Assembly: GCA_958402445.1 (NCBI GenBank) | Contig: CATXTO010000029.1 | Location: 1-21,503 of the forward strand | Reading direction: 5' to 3' | DNA length: 21,503 nucleotides | Origin: an uncultured Eubacteriales bacterium | GTDB taxonomy: Bacteria > Bacillota > Clostridia > Oscillospirales > Oscillospiraceae | Shown here: positions 6,456 through 14,492 of the stretch, one piece after another | How the letters are laid out: each line of letters starts with the position of its first letter | How positions within the stretch are numbered: the stretch's first letter is position 1 | Notes under the pieces: model-generated | Told to the model about the DNA's origin: nothing | Seen by the model: the letters and a program-made list of their open reading frames with translations, nothing else | Database searches by the model: none | Position numbers and translations under genes: made by a program

Positions 6456-9400
6456 ATGAAACAGAACAAGCAAACCCGAATGGGGGGCGGCGGCCGGTTT
6501 TTAGCGCTTCTGCTGATGCTTTGCATGCTGCTGACGAGCCTGAACGCCGGTGTTTTCGTCACGTTCGCCGCGGAGGAGCCGCCGGCGTCCTGGGACGTGG
6601 GCGTGGAAGCGGGTGCCGTCACAGCAAAGCTGTCCAAGGGCGTGCTGACCCTCTCCGGCTTCGGGGATACCAAGGATTATACCGCCGGCACCGCGCCGTT
6701 CGCGGCCTATGCCGGGGAGATTCATACCCTGGTGCTGGAGCCCGGCCTCACCTCCCTGGGAGATTACTTATTTTATAATCTGGGCTCCCTGGGCGGTACC
6801 CTAACCCTGCCCCAGGGATTGCTGCGCATTGGAAGCCACGCCTTCTCCGGCGACAGCGCCCAGCAGGCCCCGAGCTTTACCTGGATCGACAACCGGTTTA
6901 CCCAGGCGGAGATCACCGTCCCGGTGGAAGCCGATCAGACCCAGGTCCCGGTTACGCCCAATACGGAGCCGGCGGATTCCACCCAGGCGTCAACAGAAGC
7001 GTCGGCAACGAAAGCGCCGGTAGAAGATATTCCCGCATCCAGCGCCGACGCCACCGAGCCCGCCTCCCCGACAGAGGCGGCTTCGGAGCCCGCCGCGGCG
7101 GCCACGGTTCCCGACCCGACGGAGCCGGAAACCCAGCCCACCCAGGCTGATGCCGGCAGCCCGGTGACTCAGCCTGCCCAGGCCCCCGCCTATCGGACGG
7201 AGACCATCGCGGAGCAAGAGATCGGTTCCGCGCCTTTTTATCCCGGTCAGGCTGGAGGATACCAGTGCGCCGCGGCCAACCGCAGCTTTGCCCAGGCGGT
7301 AGAGGAGGCGGGCTATGAGAAAAGCGAAGGGTCCGCCACGGTGGCGCTTTTCCCCGGCGCGGGAAGCCTCGACCCCAGCGCCGATCCCTCCCAGCTGGAG
7401 CAGGACGGCGCCATAAAGCTGGAGCTGCCGGTGTCCGGCGGGCAAATTACCCTGCCGGAGCTGCCGGATTGCTTCACTGCGCCCCAGCCCGCGGGCCTGA
7501 TGACCTACGCCTTCGGAGGCTGGGGGCAGACAGAGGAGGCGGAAACACCTCTGGCCCCCGGGAGCGCGCTGCCCCTGGCGGCAGGGAAGACCCTGACCCT
7601 CTACGCGCTTTGGGCGCCTACGCCTATTTCCCTGATTACCACACAGACCACAATCGAGTTGCGCGGCGATGGCTACCAATTCCAGGTAGCCGCCTCCGTC
7701 CCCAAGGGCTACGCTCTGCAATACCAGTGGCAGGTCAGCCAGGATTACGGCGAGCTGGGCCCCAATGCCACCTGGACGGACCTGGAGGGCGCGGCGCAGG
7801 CCGTTTACACCCGGACCAAGCAGGCGGGAGACGCCCAGCGCTTCTTCCGCTGCCAGGTGACGGCGGAGGCGGCAGCGCAGGCTGCGCCCTTCTCCGCGGA
7901 TGCTCCTCAGAATGGCGCGGGCCAGTCCGTCACCGAGGCCTCCAGCCCGGTATCCGGCGCGGAGGAAGTTACCGTCACCTATTACGCCGCCGCCGGCGGT
8001 GCGTCTGTGAGCAAGACCTATCCGGCGGGCAGTCAGGCCTTGGCGGCCTACCCCACGGACCTGGGCTTCGCCCCGCCGGCCGGGCAGACCTTCGACGTCT
8101 GGAACACGGCTGCGGACAAAACCGGCACCTCCTACGGGGCGGGCGCCTCCCTCTCCAGTGCGGGCGCGGCGTTGACCCTGTACGCTTGCTGGAAAGCCAG
8201 CGACGAGAGCTTTTCCGCCATCTTGTATCATGACGTGTCCTACAGCCTCAGCAACGCCACGGTCTTAGCGGAGGGCGGCGCGTTGTCCGGGGACTGGGAC
8301 TACGGCGAAGTGCGCTATCTGCAAATCAAACTGTCCAATCCCTATAACAGCAATTATACCGTTGCCATCGACTTGCCCGTGGGCATGGCCATCTATGGAA
8401 ACACCTATACCCAGCCGGACAACTTCAGTATTCTGGATGTGAAGAAAACTCCCAACGTGTACCCGATTGCAAACGAGAGTATCGTAAGCACCCTGAAATC
8501 TGCCCTGAAGGGAAAGGGCGGAGAGAGCGCCGACCTTTTGTACACCATTGCCGCGGGCCAGACCGCCACCATCACCGTGCCCGTGATTTATGACCAATTT
8601 CTTTGGGATAAGCAGAGCGGCGCGTCAAGCTCCAATCTCACGGGCGCCTATCCTCCCATTTCGGTCACCGTGACCCGGGACGGAAACGAGGCCACGAAGG
8701 TATTGTCCCAGGCCAGGGCCAAGCGGGACTTTGGCAACGGGCTGACCACCTCCATCGGAGCCACCCGGAACAGCATCCTGGACCAGGAGGAGGCGCAAAA
8801 CCTCTTTTACACCTATGTCATCAGCAGCTCCCAGGAAATCGTGCAGGCCTATTGGCAGAGGATAGACCTCACCATCACCACAACCGTCCGACGCGATGGG
8901 GTGGAGGTGCAGGGCCTGTATCCAGTTTATGACTCCTATCGGCCGCTGAATTCAAGCTACCCCACCGACTATTTGGTAGACGAAAACGTCCCTGGCCGGG
9001 TCACGCTGCACGCGGATAACGTGTACAATCCCACCACCAACGCCAGCGGCATCTCCCCCTATTTCACCTTCCCCGTGGCGGAGGACGCGTTCCATGCGGG
9101 GGATACCGTGAACTTCCGGGTGAGCTTTACCCTCACGTCCCTGTATGGTACACAGTACGTCAGGAGCGCCAGCAGGGACTATCGCGTGGTGGTCGGGGAA
9201 AAGGTGGAGGGAATCAACACAGACAAGGGTACCTATGCGCCCCATGGGGACGGAACAACTCTTACCTGTCTGGGCTTCTTCCGGCTGGAGAACAATGGCT
9301 CGGCCTCCGGGCCCAAGGATGTGGTGATCCAGATTGACACCACCGGCACCAATCGGCTGCGGGTCTCCGCGATCCGCCTGCCCCTGCCCGGCGGCACTAC

Positions 9401-12400
9401 CGCAGAGGCGGCTTACGTGCTGAGCGACGGGTCCACCGGTACCGCGACCGTCAGCACGGCCTCTTCCTCTGAAGGCGCTATGTTCTGCGTGGCCGATCTG
9501 AGGGATGTAGGGGGAACGCCCTATACCCTGGGGACGGTTTGGCTGAAAGAAATTCGATACCGCATCAGCAGCATCCCGGCCCTCACATCGCTGTATTACA
9601 CCTCCGGCTCAAGCGGTACCACCAGCGGCGGCACGGTCTGGGGCACCCATGAGGGCGTAAACGGGAACCCAGAGGTTGTTACCAGCGGCGCGACATGCAC
9701 GCTGACGGTATATGATGCGAACGCCGCTGACGGCGAACCGCAGGCGACCAGCACGCTGAGGGTTTATCAGACCTCCGCCAAGCAGAATGCCGCATATCTT
9801 CAGACACCCAACCTGTCCAAGACGGAAATACACGCGGGGGATACGGTAGACCTCTCATTTTACATGACCAGCACCCTGTATCCCTATACCTCCGTAAACT
9901 TTTTGACCCAGCCGGAGGCCTACTTCATCGCGCCTCAGGGCGTCACGCTGCTGGAGTCTAGCGTCACGGCCTCCAGCGGCTACGGCGTCAACGTCTCCAA
10001 GGAAGAACGGCCGGACGGCACCAGTATTTACACGTTTGCCCTGGATCGAGGGTACGGGGGATATCGCTACGAAAGCGGCGTCCTACGGCAAATTCCCAAT
10101 GCCAGCGGCATTCAGATCTCCTGCACCTTGTCGACCGACCCCAACCTGAACACCTCTGTGCTCAAGCTTAAGGACCAGCTGTTTGTGGCGGATCGGGGCA
10201 CCACCAACGGCTTGGGCGGCTCGTATGGCTCCTATCGATACCAGGACCAGCATCATCTGATAGACAATACCGGGAAACAGTATTTGGGCGGCTTTCAAAA
10301 CGCCACCACCGCCAGCCTCACCATCCTGCCCAACGCCAACGCCCTGACCATCACGGGCCAGGCCAAGCTGGACAACGAGGGCGCCACCGCTTTCCGCAGC
10401 GGCCTGGACCAGCCCATCTATCTCTCAGGCACGGACCGGAGCGTGGACTACCGTCTGCGGGTCGAAAACCGGAACTACGGCGTGGTCCTGGCCAAAAACT
10501 TCTATTATTATATCCCGATTCCCAAGGCGGGCGCAGGTTACAACGACCCGGAGCTGATGTCCGATTCCCCCCATTTTTCCCTGAATTTAACGGGTCCGGT
10601 GCAGGTCTCCGGCAGCAATCCCCAGATCTATGACGTGCGCTATGCGGTTACAACGGAAGGCGGCGCCTACGATAACGGCAAGCAGAATTTTGACAACGCA
10701 GGAGGCTTCGCGGTCTATTACACGGCGGCCGAGCTCCTGGCTCAGGGATACGCCTGGCAGGATGTGGCCATGGTCAAAATCCTCGCCGTTTCCGACATCC
10801 CCGGGGCCACGGACGACTTCTTCCGACTGAGCCTGGTATATGGCGGGGAGGACCTGACCGCCCAGGTGGGAGCGGAGACCGTGTGGGCCAGCTGCGGCTA
10901 CCAGGCCAACGGCGGCACGGAGGCCAACCATCATCACACGCCCACTGCGCCTGTGGCGGTGAAGCTCAAGTACCAGGCCGCTCAGGAGGTGGCCCTCACC
11001 GCATTCCTGGGAGATACCCCCGTCGGGGCAGACGCAACCAAAACCGCCACGGTGCAGCTCCCGGCCCTGGGCATCGGCACAACGCTCCAGGTCAGCCGGG
11101 TGGAGACCGACAACGTGGTGTTGGTGGATGCCGTCAGCGAACAGAATAAAACAGATTGGCCCAGCAGCAAGGCGAACTATACCTTCTCCCTGACTGCCGC
11201 CGCCGGGAGCGCCTCGCCGGCTCCACTCTTGACGGATGCGGCGACGCCGCCCAGTTGGTCCATGCAGGCCGGCCAACCGTTTTCCCTCAATTTGGTTCTG
11301 GACAATGCCAACGCCCTGAACGATGTCACCACCGCCCGCAAGGTGACGTTTACCCTGACCGACGGGGCCTGCGTTGAGGTGACGGTGACGGTCACCATCG
11401 ACCTGGAACCTGCGGTGATCCAGGATCCCAAGACCACGGTGGACGTGGGGAAATTCTACGACAGGATCGGCGGTCACGTTAGCAGCATTCATGTGACCTG
11501 CAACAGCGCGGTGACGACGCAATACGTCCTGCCCGGCATGGTGCCTGCTAACTATACCGGTCATACGATCTCCTGGGGCAGCGGCAGCTTCCCCCAAGGG
11601 GCGCGCCTGACGCTGGTGGATTTAACGGACCCGGCTTTGCCTGGCTATTACCACTATCAGGCCGGCGGTGAGGAAGGCGCCATACCTCTGAGCAGCTTCC
11701 GCAAAATGGGGACGAACGAGGCGTATACGGACCGGGCGGCCTCCGGGGGCACCACTGCGGTGAACGAGACGCTGCTGTTAGTGGTGGACCTGGAGCCGGC
11801 GCAGAAGCTAGGCACTGCCCAGGCGGGGATCTATGACCTGACCTTAACGGCGCTTGGCTCCAACGGCATGGCAAACGTAGTATCCACAGTCTCTGTCAAT
11901 ACCAGTTCCATCCGTACCTTCCAATTTTCCACCTTTACGGTTCCGGATACGATGACCAGCACCGCCACGGTGAGCGGAACCGTGCAGCCCTCGGAGACTG
12001 CCGGGGCCGAGACCTCCCATCTGCATCAAAAGACGTCGCTGGTGCTCTCTCTGGCCGACGCGGAATTCCCCGTCGGTTCCGTGATTACCTACGGTGGGCA
12101 GACCTATCAGCTCTCCAGCGGGCGATTCATTCTCCCTCTGGGCGCCATCAACGAGCCCTATACCTTCTCGCTGGCCTTGGAGACGCCCTATGCCGCCCTT
12201 TCGCCGGGGAACTATACCTTGCAGGCGGAGGTCTATGTCTCCGCCACCGCCGACGGCACCAAGCCCTTCGGCGGGGAGGCGGTGGCGCATGCTGCCGGCA
12301 TGGTTGAAATCCTGGAGAGGCCGGTGTACCAGCTCACCATCGCCACGGAGCCCCAGCTTCTGACCAAAGACCAGGCGAAACAGATCGCGCTGGCTCTGAC

Positions 12401-12716
12401 CTACAACGCCGCCACAAGCAACGCCGACGATGTGCTGGTCTCCTTCAGCGTGCAGAAAAAGCAGGGCAGCTCCTACCTCACCCAGAACAATGTTCTGTCT
12501 TCGGTGGTGGTCAACGGCGCCACCCTGGAGCCCAGCTCTGCAACCGGCATTATCCAGACAAAGGAGTTCTTCCCCATCGAGGGAGCGGAGACCGTAACGG
12601 TGAACCTAAACGCGGCCAATTTGGAGCCTGGCGGCACCTATCGCCTCCTGTTCCAGATCAGAGGCAAGGGCGATCCCATTGAGGTGCCTTATCCCTTCCT
12701 CATTCTCTCGGAGTAG
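6456..12716 (+). CDS. Giant secreted mosaic protein (adhesin or matrix protein)
   Basis: A 2086-residue exported protein with a classical signal peptide (about 1-39, ending TFAA). Order: an LRR_5/BspA-like piece (about 45-135, with LTLPQGLLRIGSHAF); a Pro/Thr/Ser/Glu-rich linker (about 155-245); an InlB B-repeat-like unit (about 255-386, ending GGW...LTLYALW); an Ig-like unit (about 395-470, LQYQWQVS...FFRCQV); a second InlB-like unit (about 503-580, ending LTLYACW); then some 1500 residues of beta-sandwich-like units with few cysteines. An internal repeat is visible: HAGDTV...LTSLY near residue 880 and HAGDTV...TSTLY near 1126. There is no LPxTG, SLH or C-terminal membrane helix, so retention must be by binding partners, or it is released. 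The start at 6456 has AAGGAGG 8 nt upstream. As last gene of the cluster it is the likely client or cargo of the matrix system. Confidence 0.85.
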   Translation: MKQNKQTRMGGGGRFLALLLMLCMLLTSLNAGVFVTFAAEEPPASWDVGVEAGAVTAKLSKGVLTLSGFGDTKDYTAGTAPFAAYAGEIHTLVLEPGLTSLGDYLFYNLGSLGGTLTLPQGLLRIGSHAFSGDSAQQAPSFTWIDNRFTQAEITVPVEADQTQVPVTPNTEPADSTQASTEASATKAPVEDIPASSADATEPASPTEAASEPAAAATVPDPTEPETQPTQADAGSPVTQPAQAPAYRTETIAEQEIGSAPFYPGQAGGYQCAAANRSFAQAVEEAGYEKSEGSATVALFPGAGSLDPSADPSQLEQDGAIKLELPVSGGQITLPELPDCFTAPQPAGLMTYAFGGWGQTEEAETPLAPGSALPLAAGKTLTLYALWAPTPISLITTQTTIELRGDGYQFQVAASVPKGYALQYQWQVSQDYGELGPNATWTDLEGAAQAVYTRTKQAGDAQRFFRCQVTAEAAAQAAPFSADAPQNGAGQSVTEASSPVSGAEEVTVTYYAAAGGASVSKTYPAGSQALAAYPTDLGFAPPAGQTFDVWNTAADKTGTSYGAGASLSSAGAALTLYACWKASDESFSAILYHDVSYSLSNATVLAEGGALSGDWDYGEVRYLQIKLSNPYNSNYTVAIDLPVGMAIYGNTYTQPDNFSILDVKKTPNVYPIANESIVSTLKSALKGKGGESADLLYTIAAGQTATITVPVIYDQFLWDKQSGASSSNLTGAYPPISVTVTRDGNEATKVLSQARAKRDFGNGLTTSIGATRNSILDQEEAQNLFYTYVISSSQEIVQAYWQRIDLTITTTVRRDGVEVQGLYPVYDSYRPLNSSYPTDYLVDENVPGRVTLHADNVYNPTTNASGISPYFTFPVAEDAFHAGDTVNFRVSFTLTSLYGTQYVRSASRDYRVVVGEKVEGINTDKGTYAPHGDGTTLTCLGFFRLENNGSASGPKDVVIQIDTTGTNRLRVSAIRLPLPGGTTAEAAYVLSDGSTGTATVSTASSSEGAMFCVADLRDVGGTPYTLGTVWLKEIRYRISSIPALTSLYYTSGSSGTTSGGTVWGTHEGVNGNPEVVTSGATCTLTVYDANAADGEPQATSTLRVYQTSAKQNAAYLQTPNLSKTEIHAGDTVDLSFYMTSTLYPYTSVNFLTQPEAYFIAPQGVTLLESSVTASSGYGVNVSKEERPDGTSIYTFALDRGYGGYRYESGVLRQIPNASGIQISCTLSTDPNLNTSVLKLKDQLFVADRGTTNGLGGSYGSYRYQDQHHLIDNTGKQYLGGFQNATTASLTILPNANALTITGQAKLDNEGATAFRSGLDQPIYLSGTDRSVDYRLRVENRNYGVVLAKNFYYYIPIPKAGAGYNDPELMSDSPHFSLNLTGPVQVSGSNPQIYDVRYAVTTEGGAYDNGKQNFDNAGGFAVYYTAAELLAQGYAWQDVAMVKILAVSDIPGATDDFFRLSLVYGGEDLTAQVGAETVWASCGYQANGGTEANHHHTPTAPVAVKLKYQAAQEVALTAFLGDTPVGADATKTATVQLPALGIGTTLQVSRVETDNVVLVDAVSEQNKTDWPSSKANYTFSLTAAAGSASPAPLLTDAATPPSWSMQAGQPFSLNLVLDNANALNDVTTARKVTFTLTDGACVEVTVTVTIDLEPAVIQDPKTTVDVGKFYDRIGGHVSSIHVTCNSAVTTQYVLPGMVPANYTGHTISWGSGSFPQGARLTLVDLTDPALPGYYHYQAGGEEGAIPLSSFRKMGTNEAYTDRAASGGTTAVNETLLLVVDLEPAQKLGTAQAGIYDLTLTALGSNGMANVVSTVSVNTSSIRTFQFSTFTVPDTMTSTATVSGTVQPSETAGAETSHLHQKTSLVLSLADAEFPVGSVITYGGQTYQLSSGRFILPLGAINEPYTFSLALETPYAALSPGNYTLQAEVYVSATADGTKPFGGEAVAHAAGMVEILERPVYQLTIATEPQLLTKDQAKQIALALTYNAATSNADDVLVSFSVQKKQGSSYLTQNNVLSSVVVNGATLEPSSATGIIQTKEFFPIEGAETVTVNLNAANLEPGGTYRLLFQIRGKGDPIEVPYPFLILSE

Positions 12717-12725
12717 TCTTACGAG

Positions 12726-12775
12726 CAAGCACAAACCCAGAGCCGCATTTTGCGACTCTGGGTTTGCCTCGCTTG
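12726..12775 (+). terminator. Long hairpin closing the matrix cluster
   Basis: CAAACCCAGAG (12732-12742) pairs perfectly with CTCTGGGTTTG (12756-12766). It is extended inward by CGCA/TGCG around a TTT loop, and outward by CAAGC (12726-12730) with GCTTG (12771-12775). It starts 9 nt after the stop of the giant gene. The T-run is poor, so termination efficiency is uncertain, but its position fits a terminator. Confidence 0.6.
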
Positions 12776-12821
12776 TCCAGAACGGATCAGAAGATTGCTT
12801 ACAACAAAAAAGGAGATCACC

Positions 12822-13490
12822 ATGCTGGAGTTACAAGCCTTTATGAAAGAATACCAACGCGTGGTTCTGTCGGCGTTCGGCGGCCGGGTCCAATTCATCG
12901 GACTCCAGGGAAGCCGCGCCAGGGGCGAGTCCACCCCGGAAAGCGACATCGATGTCGTGCTGATTTTGGACGCCGTGTCGCTTGCAGATTTGCGGAGCTA
13001 CCGGAACGCCGTGGCGCCGCTTCCCCACCGGGAGCTGCTGTGCGGCTTCGCATCCGGCGCGTCGGAGCTGGCGGGCTGGAGCCGGCCGGACTTGTTTCAG
13101 TTCTATTACGACACCGTGCCCTATTTTGGTTCTCTGGATACCATTATCTCCGCGCCTACCGCCGCCGACGCGAAGCGCGCCGCGCTCGCCGGCGCATGCA
13201 ATCTCTATCACGGATGCTCCCATGGATACCTGCATACCCATACGGTGGCGTGCCTGCGGGAGCTGTACAAAGCGGCCGTTTTTGTGCTCCAGGCCGAGCA
13301 CTACGCCCAGACCGGAGTCTACCTGCGGACCCGAGCGGCCCTGGCGGAGGCTCTGACAGGGCGGGAGCTGCAGGTTTTGCAGACTGCGGCACAAATCCGC
13401 ACCGCGCCTGAGACGCCGCAGGCTCTGGAGCAAGCGGCATCTCTTCTGTTGTCTTGGTCCGGCTCCCTGATTGTGCAGTTTCAAGCATAG
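12822..13490 (+). CDS. Nucleotidyltransferase-fold protein
   Basis: A 222-residue cytosolic protein. The N-terminal half carries the DNA polymerase beta-like nucleotidyltransferase signature LQGSRARGESTPESDIDVVL: Gly30-Ser31 and the metal-binding pair Asp42/Asp44. The C-terminal half (about 110-222) is helical, with GACNLYHGCSHGYLHTHTVACLRELYKAA, and could act as a substrate-binding or HEPN-like helical part. The start at 12822 follows AAAAAAGGAG; an upstream ATG would add a tail out of the preceding hairpin. No separate HEPN gene or antitoxin lies beside it, so a MNT/HEPN toxin-antitoxin pair is not supported. Kanamycin-nucleotidyltransferase-like modification of a small molecule is possible. 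The substrate is unknown. Confidence 0.8.
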   Translation: MLELQAFMKEYQRVVLSAFGGRVQFIGLQGSRARGESTPESDIDVVLILDAVSLADLRSYRNAVAPLPHRELLCGFASGASELAGWSRPDLFQFYYDTVPYFGSLDTIISAPTAADAKRAALAGACNLYHGCSHGYLHTHTVACLRELYKAAVFVLQAEHYAQTGVYLRTRAALAEALTGRELQVLQTAAQIRTAPETPQALEQAASLLLSWSGSLIVQFQA

Positions 13491-13571
13491 GGTTATCTTC
13501 GATCGGATCACAGGGAAACGGAAGGGGCGGCCTTTGGCCGCCCGTTGGGAAAAACCATTTAACTACGGGAT

Positions 13572-13623
13572 TGTAGGAAACGACCTATGGTCGTTCCGCG
13601 GGCGAGCGCAGCTCGCCCCTACA
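13572..13623. repeat. Double-palindrome element inside tandem unit 1
   Basis: It runs from TGTAGG (13572-13577) to CCTACA (13618-13623), which are inverted ends of each other. Inside are AACGACC-TAT-GGTCGTT and GGGCGAGC-GCA-GCTCGCCC. It is the best-preserved form of the element, about 52 bp. Confidence 0.85.
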
Positions 13624-13696
13624 GGAGCGGCGTGAATCGGAGAATGTAGGGGCGGCCTTTGGCCGCCCGTTGGGAAAAACCATTCAACTACGGGAT

Positions 13697-13748
13697 TGTA
13701 GGAAACGACCTATGGTCGTTCCGCGGGCGAGCGCGGCTCGCCCCTACA
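13697..13748. repeat. Double-palindrome element inside tandem unit 2
   Basis: The same element 125 bp further on. The second module's loop is GCG instead of GCA, while both 8-bp arms are unchanged, so the hairpin is kept. Confidence 0.85.
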
Positions 13749-13814
13749 GGAGCGGTGTGAATCGGAGAATGTAGGGGCGGCCTTTGGCCGCCCGTTGGCA
13801 TGCGAAGAACACCC

Positions 13815-14180
13815 CTACTGGTCTTCTTCAGGCTGAGGCTGCGGACCGCTCCAAAGCTGCGTCAGTTCCGGTAGCAGCTCCGCCAGCTTCCGCCTCCGAT
13901 CTGGGGATAGCCCGGTAGCCATGCGCAGAAACTCCAGCAGCAGGCTAAGGGCTTCCAGCTGTTGCTCATTCCTGGAACAAACCAGGAGAAGCGACGGGTC
14001 CACATTCAGTTTCCTGGCCATGCGTTCTACCGTGTCCAGCCTGGGATTGCCCTGGCACAGCAGCATCTTTTGCAGAGAGGAGCGGGCCACGCCCAGCTTC
14101 TGGGCGAGCTCGGACAGGTTCAGTCCCTCCTCGGCCTGCACAACTGAGAGAAAAAAGGACAAATTTTGACTCAATAGCAT
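13815..14180 (-). CDS. Small XRE/Cro-CI-type helix-turn-helix regulator
   Basis: A 121-residue protein. Its HTH_3-like domain (about residues 10-65) has LSELAQKLGVARSSLQKML as the helix-turn-helix, followed by GNPRLDTVERMARKLNVDPSLL, the typical fourth and fifth helices. The C-terminal part (about 68-121) is a Leu-rich helix with a Pro/Gln/Glu tail, perhaps for dimerisation. The start at 14180 is chosen because GAAGGGGGG lies just upstream and the N-terminus then matches the family; the longer in-frame start adds a Cys/Arg-rich non-family stretch. It is divergent from the SLH peptidase gene across 312 nt, with paired direct repeats at 14230-14264 as possible operator sites. Confidence 0.85.
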   Translation of the reverse strand: MLLSQNLSFFLSVVQAEEGLNLSELAQKLGVARSSLQKMLLCQGNPRLDTVERMARKLNVDPSLLLVCSRNEQQLEALSLLLEFLRMATGLSPDRRRKLAELLPELTQLWSGPQPQPEEDQ

Positions 14181-14229
14181 AAAATCCCCCCTTCTATTAC
14201 AATAGGGGAGATTTTCCCGGAAGGATAGG

Positions 14230-14264
14230 CCGTTTCGTCGACAATTTGACCGTTTTATTGACAA
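14230..14264. promoter_or_regulatory. Paired 15-bp direct repeats, candidate operator
   Basis: CCGTTTCGTCGACAA (14230-14244) and CCGTTTTATTGACAA (14250-14264) agree at 12 of 15 positions. Their starts are 20 bp apart, about two helical turns. They lie 50 bp upstream of the regulator's start codon and on the far side of the peptidase promoter. Binding by the XRE regulator is an inference. Confidence 0.5.
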
Positions 14265-14331
14265 GGGGAGCTTTGCCTGTGCAATTTAATCAGATATCTT
14301 GAAAATAAAGCAATTCGTTATGTCCCCGTTA

Positions 14332-14359
14332 TTGCCTGAAAGGACACATATTTTATAAA
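14332..14359 (+). promoter_or_regulatory. Candidate promoter of the SLH peptidase gene
   Basis: TTGCCT (14332-14337), a 16-nt spacer and TATAAA (14354-14359), about 130 nt upstream of the start codon in an AT-rich stretch. Between it and the gene there is no open reading frame of note. Sequence evidence only. Confidence 0.45.
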
Positions 14360-14492
14360 AGGGTTTGTTTTGGGGAGAAAACGTATATGGTGAAATTTCT
14401 GCGTACAGCGGAAAAAGGGGGGTGACCTGTGGCTTCATAGCATACGAAATTTAAACAATATGGGACGTGAACGATATGTGGAGGGGAAAATA

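Larger units (their letters stand above)
13524..13798. repeat. 125-bp tandem repeat, 2.2 copies, made of palindromes
   Basis: Units start at 13524, 13649 and 13774 (the last partial, 25 bp). They differ at only three positions that I could see: ATTTAAC/ATTCAAC, GCGCAGCTC/GCGCGGCTC and GGCGTG/GGTGTG. Each full unit holds GGGCGGCC-TTT-GGCCGCCC, an AT-richer spacer, and the double-palindrome element also found at the window's ends. It lies between two convergent genes. No open reading frame is conserved through it. Confidence 0.92.

Noticed and set aside
6990..8231. 413-codon open frame on the minus strand opposite the giant gene
   Set aside because: It is a shadow of GC-rich coding sequence: its protein is Arg/Gly-rich without family features, and the plus-strand frame has a signal peptide, ribosome-binding site and recognisable domains.
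10587..11597. 336-codon minus-strand open frame
   Set aside because: Also antisense to the giant gene, with biased composition (His/Gly/Arg-rich) and no recognisable motif or ribosome-binding site.
11900..12716. Sortase signal or SLH repeats at the end of the giant protein
   Set aside because: The last 250 residues show no LPxTG-like motif, no hydrophobic helix with basic tail and no SLH pattern.
12822..13490. MNT/HEPN toxin-antitoxin pair
   Set aside because: Only the nucleotidyltransferase is present; the neighbours are repeats and an unrelated convergent regulator.
13524..13798. Possible CRISPR array
   Set aside because: The repeat period is 125 bp with nearly identical sequence throughout, so there are no unique spacers, and no cas genes are present.
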